Under the pieces are notes generated by a model. That model searched no databases. It had not been told where the DNA came from and was given only the letters and a program-made list of their open reading frames with translations. From Curvibacter delicatus NBRC 14919 (GTDB lineage: Bacteria; Pseudomonadota; Gammaproteobacteria; Burkholderiales; Burkholderiaceae_C), in NCBI RefSeq assembly GCF_001592265.1, contig NZ_BCWP01000007.1, forward strand, positions 1-64,000: DNA of 64,000 nt, written 5' to 3'. Made by a program: the position numbers and the translations under genes. Shown here in pieces: positions 30,336-38,867 of the stretch (position 1 is the stretch's first letter; each line of letters begins with the position of its first letter).

Positions 30336-30824
30336 GTGAAGATCAAGAGTCAGAAAGACTTTTTCTCCGGGCTCATGTTCACCGCCGTCGGCGTTGGATT
30401 TGCCTGGGGTGCTGCCAATTACAACGTGGGAACTGGCGCCCGCATGGGGCCGGGCTACTTCCCCCTGATGCTGGGCATTGTGCTGGCTTTCCTGGGCGGG
30501 CTGATCATGTTCAAGGCCCTGGTCGTCGAGACCGAGGACGGCGACAAGATCGGCAAGTGGGCCTGGAAGCCGCTGGTGTTCATCATCAGCGCCAACCTGC
30601 TGTTCGGCATCATGATCGGTGGCCTGCCCAGCATCGGCCTGCCGCCCATGGGGCTGGTCGCCGGCATTTTTGCCCTCACCATCGTCGCCAGCCTGGCGGG
30701 TGAAAACTTCAAGCTCAAGGAAGTGCTGGTCCTGGCGGCCGTGCTGGCCCTGGGCAGCTACCTGGCCTTTGTGATGCTGCTCAAACTGCAGTTCCCGGTC
30801 TGGCCGACCTTCATCGCGGGCTGA
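30336..30824 (+). CDS. tctB: Tripartite tricarboxylate transporter small membrane subunit TctB
   Basis: 162 residues with four transmembrane segments and the GTGARMGPGYFPLMLG motif characteristic of TctB. It forms the membrane part of a secondary, binding-protein-dependent transporter together with TctA. The GTG at 30336 is chosen for its Shine-Dalgarno (AGGAGA, 30324-30329). The 154 bases upstream carry small hairpins (for example GCACC/GGTGC near 30183) but no clear terminator after the ATPase gene. Confidence 0.92.
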   Translation: MKIKSQKDFFSGLMFTAVGVGFAWGAANYNVGTGARMGPGYFPLMLGIVLAFLGGLIMFKALVVETEDGDKIGKWAWKPLVFIISANLLFGIMIGGLPSIGLPPMGLVAGIFALTIVASLAGENFKLKEVLVLAAVLALGSYLAFVMLLKLQFPVWPTFIAG

Positions 30825-30837
30825 GGAGAACAAGAAC

Positions 30838-32352
30838 ATGATGGATTTGATCAACAACCTCTCGATCGGTTTTGGCGTTGCCTTCACGGGCCAGAACCTG
30901 ATCTATGCCTTCATCGGTTGTGTGCTGGGCACGCTGATCGGTGTGCTGCCGGGCGTCGGCCCGATTGCCACCATCGCCATGCTGCTGCCGGCCACCTATG
31001 CGTTGCCGCCGGTGGCCGCGCTGATCATGCTGGCCGGTATCTACTACGGCGCCCAGTACGGTGGTTCCACTACCGCGATTCTGGTGAACCTGCCGGGTGA
31101 ATCGTCTTCGGTGGTGACCGTGATCGACGGCTACCAGATGGCGCGTCAAGGTCGTGCGGGTCCGGCACTGTCGGCCGCCGGCATCGGTTCCTTCTTCGCC
31201 GGCTGCGTCGGCACGCTGATCCTGGCCGCCTTTGCGGCACCGTTGACCGAAGTGGCCTTCAAGTTCGGTCCGGCCGAGTATTTCTCGCTCATGGTGTTGG
31301 GCCTGATCGGCGCCGTGGTGCTGGCCTCGGGCTCGCTGCTCAAGGCCGTGGCCATGATCGTGCTGGGCCTGTTGCTGGGTCTGGTGGGTACCGACGTGAA
31401 CTCGGGCGTGGCCCGCTTCTCGTTTGACATTCCGGAACTGACCGACGGCATTGGCTTCATCACCATCGCCATGGGTGTGTTCGGTTACGGCGAGATCATT
31501 GCCAACCTGTCGCATTCCGAAGACAAGCGCGAAGTGTTCACCGGCAAGGTGAAGAACATCTACCCCACGGGCCAGGATCTCAAGCGCATGTTTCCGGCCA
31601 TCCTGCGGGGTACGACCATCGGCTCCGTGCTGGGCATCCTGCCGGGTGGTGGTGCACTGCTGGCGGCTTTTGCGGCCTACACCATCGAGAAGAAGACCAA
31701 GCTCAAGCCGGGTGAAGTGCCGTTCGGCAAGGGCAATATCCGCGGTGTGGCGGCGCCCGAGTCGGCCAACAACGCCGGTTCGCAGACCTCCTTCATTCCG
31801 CTGCTGACGCTGGGCATTCCGCCCAACGCCGTGATGGCGCTGATGGTCGGTGCCATGACCATCCACAACATCCAGCCCGGCCCGCAGGTGATGACCAGCA
31901 ACCCCGAGCTGTTCTGGGGCCTGATCGCCTCGATGTGGATCGGCAACCTGATGCTCATCGTGTTGAACCTGCCGCTGATCGGCATGTGGATCAAGCTGCT
32001 GACCGTGCCTTACCGCTGGCTGTTCCCGTCGATCGTGCTGTTCTGTGCCATCGGCGTGTACTCGACCAACAACAACACTTTCGACATCTGGATGGTGGCG
32101 ATCTTCGGTGTGATCGGCTACGGCTTCATCAAGCTCGGCGTCGAACCGGCACCGCTGCTGCTGGGTTTCATCCTGGGGCCGATGATGGAAGAAAACCTGC
32201 GCCGGGCCCTGCTGCTGTCGCGTGGCGACTGGAGCGTGCTGGTCACGCGTCCGCTGTCCGCCGGTCTGCTGGCTGCCGCGGCCTTGCTTCTGGTGATCGT
32301 GCTGCTGCCGGCGGTCAAGAACAAGCGCGAAGAGGCCTTCGTCGAGGACTGA
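30838..32352 (+). CDS. tctA: Tripartite tricarboxylate transporter large permease TctA
   Basis: 504 residues with about twelve transmembrane helices. TctA signatures include GVLPGVGPIATIAMLLP and PESANNAGSQTSFIPLLTLGIPPNAV. It transports organic acids delivered by a Bug/TctC binding protein. It follows tctB by 13 bases with a GAGGAGA ribosome binding site, and a strong terminator follows. The only Bug protein nearby is two genes on (33805), so it is not clear whether that is its partner. Confidence 0.95.
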   Translation: MMDLINNLSIGFGVAFTGQNLIYAFIGCVLGTLIGVLPGVGPIATIAMLLPATYALPPVAALIMLAGIYYGAQYGGSTTAILVNLPGESSSVVTVIDGYQMARQGRAGPALSAAGIGSFFAGCVGTLILAAFAAPLTEVAFKFGPAEYFSLMVLGLIGAVVLASGSLLKAVAMIVLGLLLGLVGTDVNSGVARFSFDIPELTDGIGFITIAMGVFGYGEIIANLSHSEDKREVFTGKVKNIYPTGQDLKRMFPAILRGTTIGSVLGILPGGGALLAAFAAYTIEKKTKLKPGEVPFGKGNIRGVAAPESANNAGSQTSFIPLLTLGIPPNAVMALMVGAMTIHNIQPGPQVMTSNPELFWGLIASMWIGNLMLIVLNLPLIGMWIKLLTVPYRWLFPSIVLFCAIGVYSTNNNTFDIWMVAIFGVIGYGFIKLGVEPAPLLLGFILGPMMEENLRRALLLSRGDWSVLVTRPLSAGLLAAAALLLVIVLLPAVKNKREEAFVED

Positions 32353-32372
32353 GTCCATTGTTCGAGCGCTAG

Positions 32373-32401
32373 AAAACGGCACCTTCGGGTGCCGTTTTTT
32401 T
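32373..32401 (+). terminator. Rho-independent terminator after tctA
   Basis: An 11-bp stem (32373-32383 with 32388-32398), a TTCG tetraloop and a run of seven T residues. Confidence 0.92.
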
Positions 32402-32465
32402 GCCGGGTCACAGATGGCCATGGGCCTGGAACCGCCTTGCGTCACAATCAGGCCAAGAGGATGCC

Positions 32466-33815
32466 ATGCAACTGAAAAACAACCCGCTCCAGCACCCGCA
32501 AAGGGTGACCTTGCACAACGAAATCCATGCCCGGCCACCCGAGGCGATGAGCACGCCGCTGGCGATTTCGCACGTGGTGATGGTGTGCGATGCGGCACAG
32601 CGTGATGCCAGCCGGGCGCATGTGACCACCCTGCTGCGCGACCATCACCTGCCGCTGCCGGACGCCCATGCCACGCATTTCCGTATGGATATCGGCCCCT
32701 TCCGTCTGCGTTGGGAGCTGCACACCGAATTCGTCTCCTGGACCTTCCTGCGCACGCTGCCGGCGTCGAACTACGTCGAACGTGAGCCCGAGGCCGCCAT
32801 CGACGTGGTGCCGCAGGACTGGGTGGCCGCCTTGCCCGGCCAGTGCCTGGCCAGCCTGCACCTGTGGGCGCTGCCCGACCAGGCGGATGCCACCAGCCTC
32901 GTGCGCCATGTGCTGCATGAAGACTCACTGGTGGCCTCTGGCGTGGCGGGAGGGGCCGGTGAGGTCTATACCGATTTCGCCATCCATGCCGACGGTTTTT
33001 CGCGCATGCTGCTGTTTGTTGATGCCGCCAGCAGCGAGGATGCCAAAACGCCGAGCGTGGACGGGCTGCACATGTCGCCGCGCCGCCTGGGCCGGATGGT
33101 GCAGCGTCTGCTGGAAATCGAAACCTACCGCATGGCGGCCCTGCTGGGCCTGCCGGCGGCACGCGAGGCCTCCAGTGTGCTGGGCTCGGCCGAGCGCGAG
33201 CTGGCTGAGCTGGCCGAGGCCATTCGCAGCGCCACGCGCAATGACGAACCGCTGCTGCTGGATCGCCTGACCAAGCTGGCGGGCAAGGTGGAGAGCCAGT
33301 ACGCCGCCACCCATTCACGTTTTTCCGCCAGCACGGCTTACTTCGAACTGGTCGACAAACGCATCAACGACATCACCGAGACCCGGCTGGTCGGCATGCA
33401 GACCATCCGCGAATTCATGGACCGGCGTTTGTCGCCGGCGCGCAGTACCTGTGAATGGGTGACACGCCGGCAGGATGCGCTGTCGCAACGCGTCTCGCGC
33501 ATCAGCAACCTGCTGCGCACGCGCGTCGAGATCGAGCAGCAGCAAAGCAGCCAGGCCCTGCTGGCCACCATGAACCAGCGCCAGGACCTGCAGCTCAAGC
33601 TGCAGTCCACGGTGGAGGGCCTGTCGGTGGCGGCCATCACCTATTACATCGTCGGCCTGGTGAGCTATCTGGCCAAGGGCGCACACAGCCTGGGCTGGCC
33701 GCTGAGCGGTGAAACGACAGCGGCACTGGCGGTGCCGGTGGTCGGTTTTGCCGTCTGGTGGTCATTGCGCAAACTGCATCGCCGGATCGTGGGGCATGAC
33801 AAGCATGAAAGCTAG
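32466..33815 (+). CDS. DUF3422 family protein
   Basis: 449 residues. The N-terminal LHNEIHARPPEAM motif and the WELHTEFVSWTF segment are diagnostic of DUF3422, an uncharacterised family of alpha- and betaproteobacteria. Central alpha-helical coiled coils run from about 250 to 390. Two hydrophobic segments near the C-terminus (about 390-405 and 418-436) suggest a membrane anchor of the CorA-like helix-plus-two-TM type. The ATG at 32466 follows AAGAGG. It slightly overlaps the Bug gene, so the two are probably co-expressed. Confidence 0.88.
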   Translation: MQLKNNPLQHPQRVTLHNEIHARPPEAMSTPLAISHVVMVCDAAQRDASRAHVTTLLRDHHLPLPDAHATHFRMDIGPFRLRWELHTEFVSWTFLRTLPASNYVEREPEAAIDVVPQDWVAALPGQCLASLHLWALPDQADATSLVRHVLHEDSLVASGVAGGAGEVYTDFAIHADGFSRMLLFVDAASSEDAKTPSVDGLHMSPRRLGRMVQRLLEIETYRMAALLGLPAAREASSVLGSAERELAELAEAIRSATRNDEPLLLDRLTKLAGKVESQYAATHSRFSASTAYFELVDKRINDITETRLVGMQTIREFMDRRLSPARSTCEWVTRRQDALSQRVSRISNLLRTRVEIEQQQSSQALLATMNQRQDLQLKLQSTVEGLSVAAITYYIVGLVSYLAKGAHSLGWPLSGETTAALAVPVVGFAVWWSLRKLHRRIVGHDKHES

Positions 33816-34776
33816 ACATCTGTTCGGCCTGCTGCTGGCGGGCCTGTGTGCGGGTCACGGTCTGCAGGCGATCGCGCAGACCTATCCGGTCAAGCCGGTG
33901 CACCTGATCGTGCCGTTCCCGGCGGGTGGTGCCACTGACATCCTGTCGCGCGCCCTGTCCACCGAACTCGGGCGCAAGCTGGGCCAGCCGGTGGTGGTGG
34001 ACAACAAGCCGGGTGCCGGCGGCACCATTGGTGCGCTGGCCGCGGCTAAGGCAGTACCGGACGGCTACACCCTGCTGCTCACGACCTCCAGCACGCACAG
34101 CATCGGCGCGGCCCTCAACCCGCGCATGCCGTACAACGCAGAGGCCGACTTCACACCCATCGTCTACGTGGCGAGTTCGCCGCAGTTGCTGGTGGTACCC
34201 AACAGCTCGCCGGCCAAAACATTGCGCGAGTTCATCGACTACGCGCGCAAGAACCCGGGCCGGCTGAACTACGCCTCCAGCGGCAATGGCACCATCTCCA
34301 ACCTGTCGACCGAGGTCTTCAAGCAGCAGTCCGGCACCTTCCTGGTCCACATTCCCTACCGCGGTACCGGCCTGGCCATGCCCGACCTCATCAGCGGCAA
34401 GGTCGACCTGCTGATCGATTCGCTGATCTCGGGCATGCCGCATGTCAGGGACGGCCGCGTGCGCGCGCTGGCCGTCACCAGCCCGAAGCGCACCAGCCTG
34501 GCGCCCGAGCTGCCGACCGTGGCCGAGGTACTGCCCGGTTACGAATCGGTCAACTGGTTCGGCATCTATGGTCCGCGCGGCTTGCCTGCCGACATCGTGG
34601 CCAAGGTCAACCAGGCGGCCAATGTGGCCCTGACCAGCGCCGAGGTGAAGGACCGCTTTGCCCGCCTGGGGGCCGAGCCGGTCGGCGGCACACCCGAGGG
34701 CTTTGCCGCTGCTGTCCGGGCCGAAACCGCCAAATGGAAAAAGCTGGCTGCCGAACGCAAAATCACGCTCGACTGA
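33805..34776 (+). CDS. Bug family tripartite tricarboxylate transporter substrate-binding protein
   Basis: 323 residues. The signal peptide is about 1-23 (ending QAIAQ), followed by the family start YPVKPVHLIVPFPAGGATDILSR and the DNKPGAGGTIG loop. Bug proteins are periplasmic Venus-flytrap receptors, enormously expanded in Burkholderiales. They bind carboxylates, amino acids or aromatic acids, and the ligand here is unknown. The ATG at 33805 is preferred (GGGG ten bases before); an ATG at 33796 adds three residues. The gene overlaps the end of DUF3422 and is followed 19 bases later by a gamma-glutamyltransferase gene. Confidence 0.94.
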   Translation: MKARHLFGLLLAGLCAGHGLQAIAQTYPVKPVHLIVPFPAGGATDILSRALSTELGRKLGQPVVVDNKPGAGGTIGALAAAKAVPDGYTLLLTTSSTHSIGAALNPRMPYNAEADFTPIVYVASSPQLLVVPNSSPAKTLREFIDYARKNPGRLNYASSGNGTISNLSTEVFKQQSGTFLVHIPYRGTGLAMPDLISGKVDLLIDSLISGMPHVRDGRVRALAVTSPKRTSLAPELPTVAEVLPGYESVNWFGIYGPRGLPADIVAKVNQAANVALTSAEVKDRFARLGAEPVGGTPEGFAAAVRAETAKWKKLAAERKITLD

Positions 34777-34795
34777 GCACCTGACTCAAAACATC

Positions 34796-36418
34796 ATGAA
34801 CTTCAACTACACCAACCCCTACACCAGCACGCGCCTGCCTGTGTTCGCGCGCAACGTCGTCTCCACCTCGCACCCGCTGGCGGCCCAGGCCGGCCTACGC
34901 ATGCTCTACAAGGGCGGCAATGCGGTGGATGCGGCCATTGCCGCGGCGGCGGCCATCACCATTACCGAGCCGGTCAGCAACGGCCTGGGCAGCGATGCCT
35001 TCGCCATCCTGTGGGACGGCAAGGAACTGCACGGCCTGAACGCATCCGGCCGTGCGCCGCAGAGCTGGACACCCGAGTACTTCAAACGCAAGTACGGTGA
35101 CGATGCCAAGAACCCGCCCAAGCGCGGCATCGATGCCGTCACCGTGCCGGGCGCGGTGGCCGGCTGGGTGGCCATGAGCGAGCGCTTTGGCAAGCTGCCC
35201 TTTGCCGACCTGATGGAGCCGGCGATCGAGATCGCCGAGCGCGGTTACCTGCTGCCGGTGGTGGTGCAGCAGAAGTGGGCCGCCGCCACGCCCGAGCTGC
35301 AAGGTCTGCCGGGTTTTGCCCAGTCCTTCCTGCCCTGGGGCCGGGCGCCGCAGGTGGGCGAGCTGTTCCAGTTCAAGGCCGCCGCACGTGGTCTGCGTGC
35401 CATTGCCGAAACCAAGGGCCAGGCCTATTACGGCGGCGAGATTGCGCAGGCGATCGAGAAGTTCTCCGCGCAACACGGCGGCAGCATCAAGGCGAGCGAC
35501 TTCGCGGCCTATAAACCTGAATGGGTCAAACCCATCGGCAAGAACTACCGCGGCTACGCCTTGCACGAGATTCCGCCGAACGGGCAGGGCATTGCGGCGC
35601 TGATCGCGCTGGGCATCCTCGACAAGTTCGACCTGGGTTCGCTGCCGGTGGACAGCGTTGACTCGCAGCACCTGCAGATTGAGGCCATGAAGCTGGCCTT
35701 TGCCGACGTCTACCGTTATGTGGCCGAACCTTCGAGCATGGAAGTGACGGCCGAGCAGATGCTGGACGACGCCTACCTGGCCTCGCGTGCCAAGCTGATC
35801 GACATGAAAAAGGCGCAGGACTTCAAGGCCGGCAATCCGGTGAAAGGCGGCACCATCTACCTGACGGCGGCCGACGAGAACGGCATGATGGTCAGCTTCA
35901 TCCAGAGCAACTACATGGGCTTCGGCTCGGGCTGCGTCGAGCCGACGTTCGGCATCAGCCTGCAGAACCGCGGCCACGGCTTCAGCCTGGACGCCAAGGG
36001 CCACAACCCGGCCAACGTGGTGGCGCCGGGCAAACGTCCCTTCCATACCATCATCCCGGCCTTCCTGACGAAGGACGGCCAGCCGGTGATGAGCTACGGC
36101 GTCATGGGGGCCAACATGCAGCCGCAGGGCCATATGCAGACGCTGGTGCGCATGCTGGATTACGGGCAGAACCCACAGGCGGCCTGCGACGCGCCGCGCT
36201 GGCGCTACAACGCCGGGCTGGAGATCAACGTCGAGGCCGGTATGGACAAGGCCACGGTGCAGGGCCTGGCCGAACGCGGCCACCGCATGGAAGTGATCAA
36301 CGACTCCTACCAGGACTTCGGCGCCGGCCAGTTCATCTGGCGCGCCGGTGATCCGAAGGTCGAGGGTTATGTGGCCGCCAGCGACGCGCGACGTGACGGA
36401 CTGGTCGCCGGTTTCTGA
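34796..36418 (+). CDS. Gamma-glutamyltransferase family N-terminal nucleophile hydrolase
   Basis: 540 residues. N-terminal features GGNAVDAAIAAAAAI and EPVSNGLGSD are typical of GGT. The self-cleavage site and nucleophile are T353 in KGGTIYLTAADENG. True GGTs have a Thr-Thr-His triplet here; this protein reads T-I-Y, so it belongs to a divergent branch. No signal peptide is evident, whereas E. coli GGT is periplasmic. It may hydrolyse gamma-glutamyl compounds or related amides. Placement after a Bug binding protein suggests use of an imported compound, but that is inference. Confidence 0.88.
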   Translation: MNFNYTNPYTSTRLPVFARNVVSTSHPLAAQAGLRMLYKGGNAVDAAIAAAAAITITEPVSNGLGSDAFAILWDGKELHGLNASGRAPQSWTPEYFKRKYGDDAKNPPKRGIDAVTVPGAVAGWVAMSERFGKLPFADLMEPAIEIAERGYLLPVVVQQKWAAATPELQGLPGFAQSFLPWGRAPQVGELFQFKAAARGLRAIAETKGQAYYGGEIAQAIEKFSAQHGGSIKASDFAAYKPEWVKPIGKNYRGYALHEIPPNGQGIAALIALGILDKFDLGSLPVDSVDSQHLQIEAMKLAFADVYRYVAEPSSMEVTAEQMLDDAYLASRAKLIDMKKAQDFKAGNPVKGGTIYLTAADENGMMVSFIQSNYMGFGSGCVEPTFGISLQNRGHGFSLDAKGHNPANVVAPGKRPFHTIIPAFLTKDGQPVMSYGVMGANMQPQGHMQTLVRMLDYGQNPQAACDAPRWRYNAGLEINVEAGMDKATVQGLAERGHRMEVINDSYQDFGAGQFIWRAGDPKVEGYVAASDARRDGLVAGF

Positions 36419-36461
36419 CCGGCGGTTTTCGTATTCATCAAGAAATTCGGTCTCTGCCCTT

Positions 36462-37361
36462 GTGAAACCTGCGCAAAGCGCTACAAAAAACGTAGCGTCC
36501 GGTTTGTTGTTCGCGGTCATCGGTGCCATTGCTTTCAGTGGCAAGGCGATCATCGTCAAGCTGGCCTACCGCCACGGCGTCGATGCGGTCACGCTCATCA
36601 TGTACCGCATGCTGTTCGCGCTGCCACTGTTCGCCGCCATGGCCTGGTGGGCCAGCCGAGGCCAGCCGCCGCTGAAGTGGCGCGACTGGCTGGGCGTGCT
36701 GGGGCTGGGTTTTTCCGGTTATTACCTGGCCAGCTTTCTCGACTTTGCCGGGCTGGCCTTCATCACGGCGTCGCTGGAGCGGCTGATCCTGTATCTCACG
36801 CCCACCCTGGTGCTGCTGCTGGGGCTGGTGCTGTTTGGCCGCAGGGTGCAGCGCAAGCAGCTGTGGGGTATGGCGATCAGCTACGCCGGTGTGTTGCTGG
36901 TATTCGGCCGTGAGGTTTCGTTGGCCGGCAGTGATGTGGCCTGGGGTTCGCTGCTGGTGTTCATCAGCGCCATCAGTTATGCGCTGTACCTGACCTACAG
37001 CGGCGAGCTGGTGCGGCGCCTGGGCTCGTTGCGCCTGGTCGGGCTGGCCACCAGCGTGGCCTGTATTCTTTGCATCCTGCAGTTTGTCCTGCTGCGACCA
37101 CTTGCAGCGGCCGAGGTCGCGATGCCGGTGATCTGGCTTTCGCTGCTCAATGCCATCGCCTGCACGGCGGTGCCGGTGCTGCTGGTGATGATGGCGATCG
37201 AGCGCATCGGCGCCGGCCTGACGGCGCAGGTCGGCATGGTCGGGCCGATGTCCACCATCCTGATGGGCGTGTGGCTGCTGGGCGAGCCATTCACGCCCTG
37301 GATTGCGGCTGGCACCGTATTGGTGGTGGCCGGCATCTTCGTCTTCAGTCGCGGGAGATGA
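36462..37361 (+). CDS. DMT superfamily transporter (EamA domain)
   Basis: 299 residues with ten predicted helices in two EamA halves; the first helix starts SGLLFAVIGAIAFSGKAII. The most likely start is the GTG at 36462; open codons upstream overlap the GGT gene and encode no family sequence. The N-terminus SATKNVAS is encoded by a copy of the 17-bp palindrome. Substrate unknown. Confidence 0.85.
   Translation: MKPAQSATKNVASGLLFAVIGAIAFSGKAIIVKLAYRHGVDAVTLIMYRMLFALPLFAAMAWWASRGQPPLKWRDWLGVLGLGFSGYYLASFLDFAGLAFITASLERLILYLTPTLVLLLGLVLFGRRVQRKQLWGMAISYAGVLLVFGREVSLAGSDVAWGSLLVFISAISYALYLTYSGELVRRLGSLRLVGLATSVACILCILQFVLLRPLAAAEVAMPVIWLSLLNAIACTAVPVLLVMMAIERIGAGLTAQVGMVGPMSTILMGVWLLGEPFTPWIAAGTVLVVAGIFVFSRGR
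36480..36496. repeat. 17-bp palindromic repeat at the start of the EamA transporter gene
   Basis: Exact GCTA-N9-TAGC match with centre CAAAAAACG. A GCGC precedes it by a few bases, as at other copies. It lies just inside the coding region. Confidence 0.65.
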
Positions 37362-37366
37362 AATAC

Positions 37367-37450
37367 CCCCAGGCTACGCGCACTTCGTGTCGCTGCGCCA
37401 CCCCCCTTGCAGGGGGCGCACTCAGTGGCCCGGCAAAGCCGGTTCCACGA
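37367..37450 (+). repeat. GC-rich ~85-bp dispersed repeat, copy 1 (intergenic)
   Basis: Unit reads CCCCC..., CTTCGTGTCGCTGCG, a CCCCCCTTGCAGGGGG palindrome, then GTGGCCCGGCAAAGCCGGTTCCACG. The same order of blocks recurs at 53986-54070 and inverted at 58508-58589. It fills most of the gap between the EamA transporter and the SDR gene. Confidence 0.75.
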
Positions 37451-37525
37451 GTGCCCTGAATAGAGCGGGGTGATGCGTGGGCCTTTATCATCGGCTAAAT
37501 TTTTGTTTGAAACGAGAGGATCGTT

Positions 37526-38314
37526 ATGGATTTGGGCATTGCGGGCAAATGGGCGCTGGTGGGCGGCGCCAGCAAGGGGCTGGGTTTTGGCTGCGCGCAG
37601 GCACTGGTGCGTGAGGGCGTCAATGTGCTGATCGTAGCGCGTGGCGCCGAGGCGCTGCAGGCCGCGGCCGACAAGCTCAAGGCCGAAGCCCGGGGCACGC
37701 AGGTGCTGGCCGTCGCGACCGACATCACCACGCCCGCCGGGCGCGAAGCCATCTTCGCGCAGCACAAGGACTTCGACATCGTCGTCACCAATGCCGGCGG
37801 TCCGCCGCCCGGCGACTTCCGCGACTGGGACCGCGAGGCCTGGATCAAGGCGGTGGATGCCAACATGCTGACCCCGATCGAGCTGATCAAGGCCACGGTG
37901 GACGGCATGGCCGAGCGTGGCTTCGGCCGCATCATCAACATCACCTCCAGCGCAGTGAAGGCACCGATCGACATCCTGGGCCTGTCCAACGGCGCGCGCA
38001 GCGGCCTGACGGGTTTTGTGGCCGGCGTGGCGCGCAACCCCAAGCTGGCGGCGCGGGGCGTGACCATCAACAACCTGCTGCCGGGTGCGTTTGACACCGA
38101 CCGGCTGAAGGCGACGATGGTGGGGGCGTCGCAGAAGACCGGCCAGAGCATCGATGCCGTGGCCGAGGCGCGCAAGAAGACGATTCCGGCACAGCGCTTC
38201 GGGACGTCCGAGGAGTTCGGCGCGATCTGCGCCTTCCTGTGCAGCCAGCATGCCGGCTACATGAACGGCCAGAACGTGCTGGCCGATGGTGGCGCCTACC
38301 CGGGCACTTACTGA
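37526..38314 (+). CDS. Atypical short-chain dehydrogenase/reductase lacking the YxxxK dyad
   Basis: 262 residues, Rossmann fold. The cofactor loop GGASKGLGFG (13-22) and NAGG (89-92) are normal. The catalytic serine region NITSSAVKAP is present, but the place of Tyr-xxx-Lys reads S-N-G-A-R (154-158): Tyr is replaced by Ser and Lys by Arg. It may be a non-classical reductase or a binding protein. The Shine-Dalgarno GAGAGGA sets the start. It stands alone between the GC-rich repeat and a lipoprotein gene. Confidence 0.88.
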   Translation: MDLGIAGKWALVGGASKGLGFGCAQALVREGVNVLIVARGAEALQAAADKLKAEARGTQVLAVATDITTPAGREAIFAQHKDFDIVVTNAGGPPPGDFRDWDREAWIKAVDANMLTPIELIKATVDGMAERGFGRIINITSSAVKAPIDILGLSNGARSGLTGFVAGVARNPKLAARGVTINNLLPGAFDTDRLKATMVGASQKTGQSIDAVAEARKKTIPAQRFGTSEEFGAICAFLCSQHAGYMNGQNVLADGGAYPGTY

Positions 38315-38368
38315 GGACTGTCAGGCCGGCGCCCGCTGTCAGCGCGCCGGCCGCTGCCGCTGAGCTGT

Positions 38369-38839
38369 TTAGCGGCGTACCGGCTGGGTCGACGGGGTCG
38401 GAGCCGGTGGGGGTGGCAGCGTGCTCTTGGGCGTGACGGTCAGCGTGGCCTGCGAGCCGCCCATCACACCGCCTTCGTTCAGTTCAACAGTGGCGCTGCG
38501 GTCGGCCTTGGTGAAGACCAGTAGGCTGGTCTTGCCGCGCACCGCGCTCACCAGCGTCCAGCCCTGCGGCGGGTACTGCTCAAGAAAGAAGTTGTAGGCG
38601 GCGTTCGGGTTCTGGTCGAGTTCCAGCACTACGCGGCCGACCCAGTTTTCGCCCGAGCCCATGATCAGCGACTGGCTGTGGTTGATCTTGGCGCCCGCCG
38701 GCAGCTGGGAGTTGACGATCAGGTCGTTCATCGCGCCGTTGCCCGAGCCCGTGCCGGCGCTGTTGCCGGAGGTGGTGGCGCATCCCGTCAGCAGGATGAA
38801 GGTAGACAGCAGCAGCGACTTGAGGGCAACAGGTTTCAT
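38369..38839 (-). CDS. Small outer-membrane-type lipoprotein, function unknown
   Basis: 156 residues. The signal sequence ends in the lipobox LLTGC (Cys at about 20), followed by a Gly/Ser/Asn-rich flexible stretch. A compact domain (about 40-140) then includes NAAYNFFLEQYPPQGWTLVS, and the protein ends with a Pro/Thr-rich tail. The residue after Cys is Ala, so sorting to the outer membrane by Lol is expected. I do not recognise the family. Confidence 0.8.
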   Translation of the reverse strand: MKPVALKSLLLSTFILLTGCATTSGNSAGTGSGNGAMNDLIVNSQLPAGAKINHSQSLIMGSGENWVGRVVLELDQNPNAAYNFFLEQYPPQGWTLVSAVRGKTSLLVFTKADRSATVELNEGGVMGGSQATLTVTPKSTLPPPPAPTPSTQPVRR

Positions 38840-38867
38840 GGCAGGTTCCAGCGAAGACGGTTAATGC

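Noticed and set aside
30811-33318. An 835-codon minus-strand open frame
   Set aside because: It is antisense to tctA and most of the DUF3422 gene and crosses a clear terminator; no protein signature is present.
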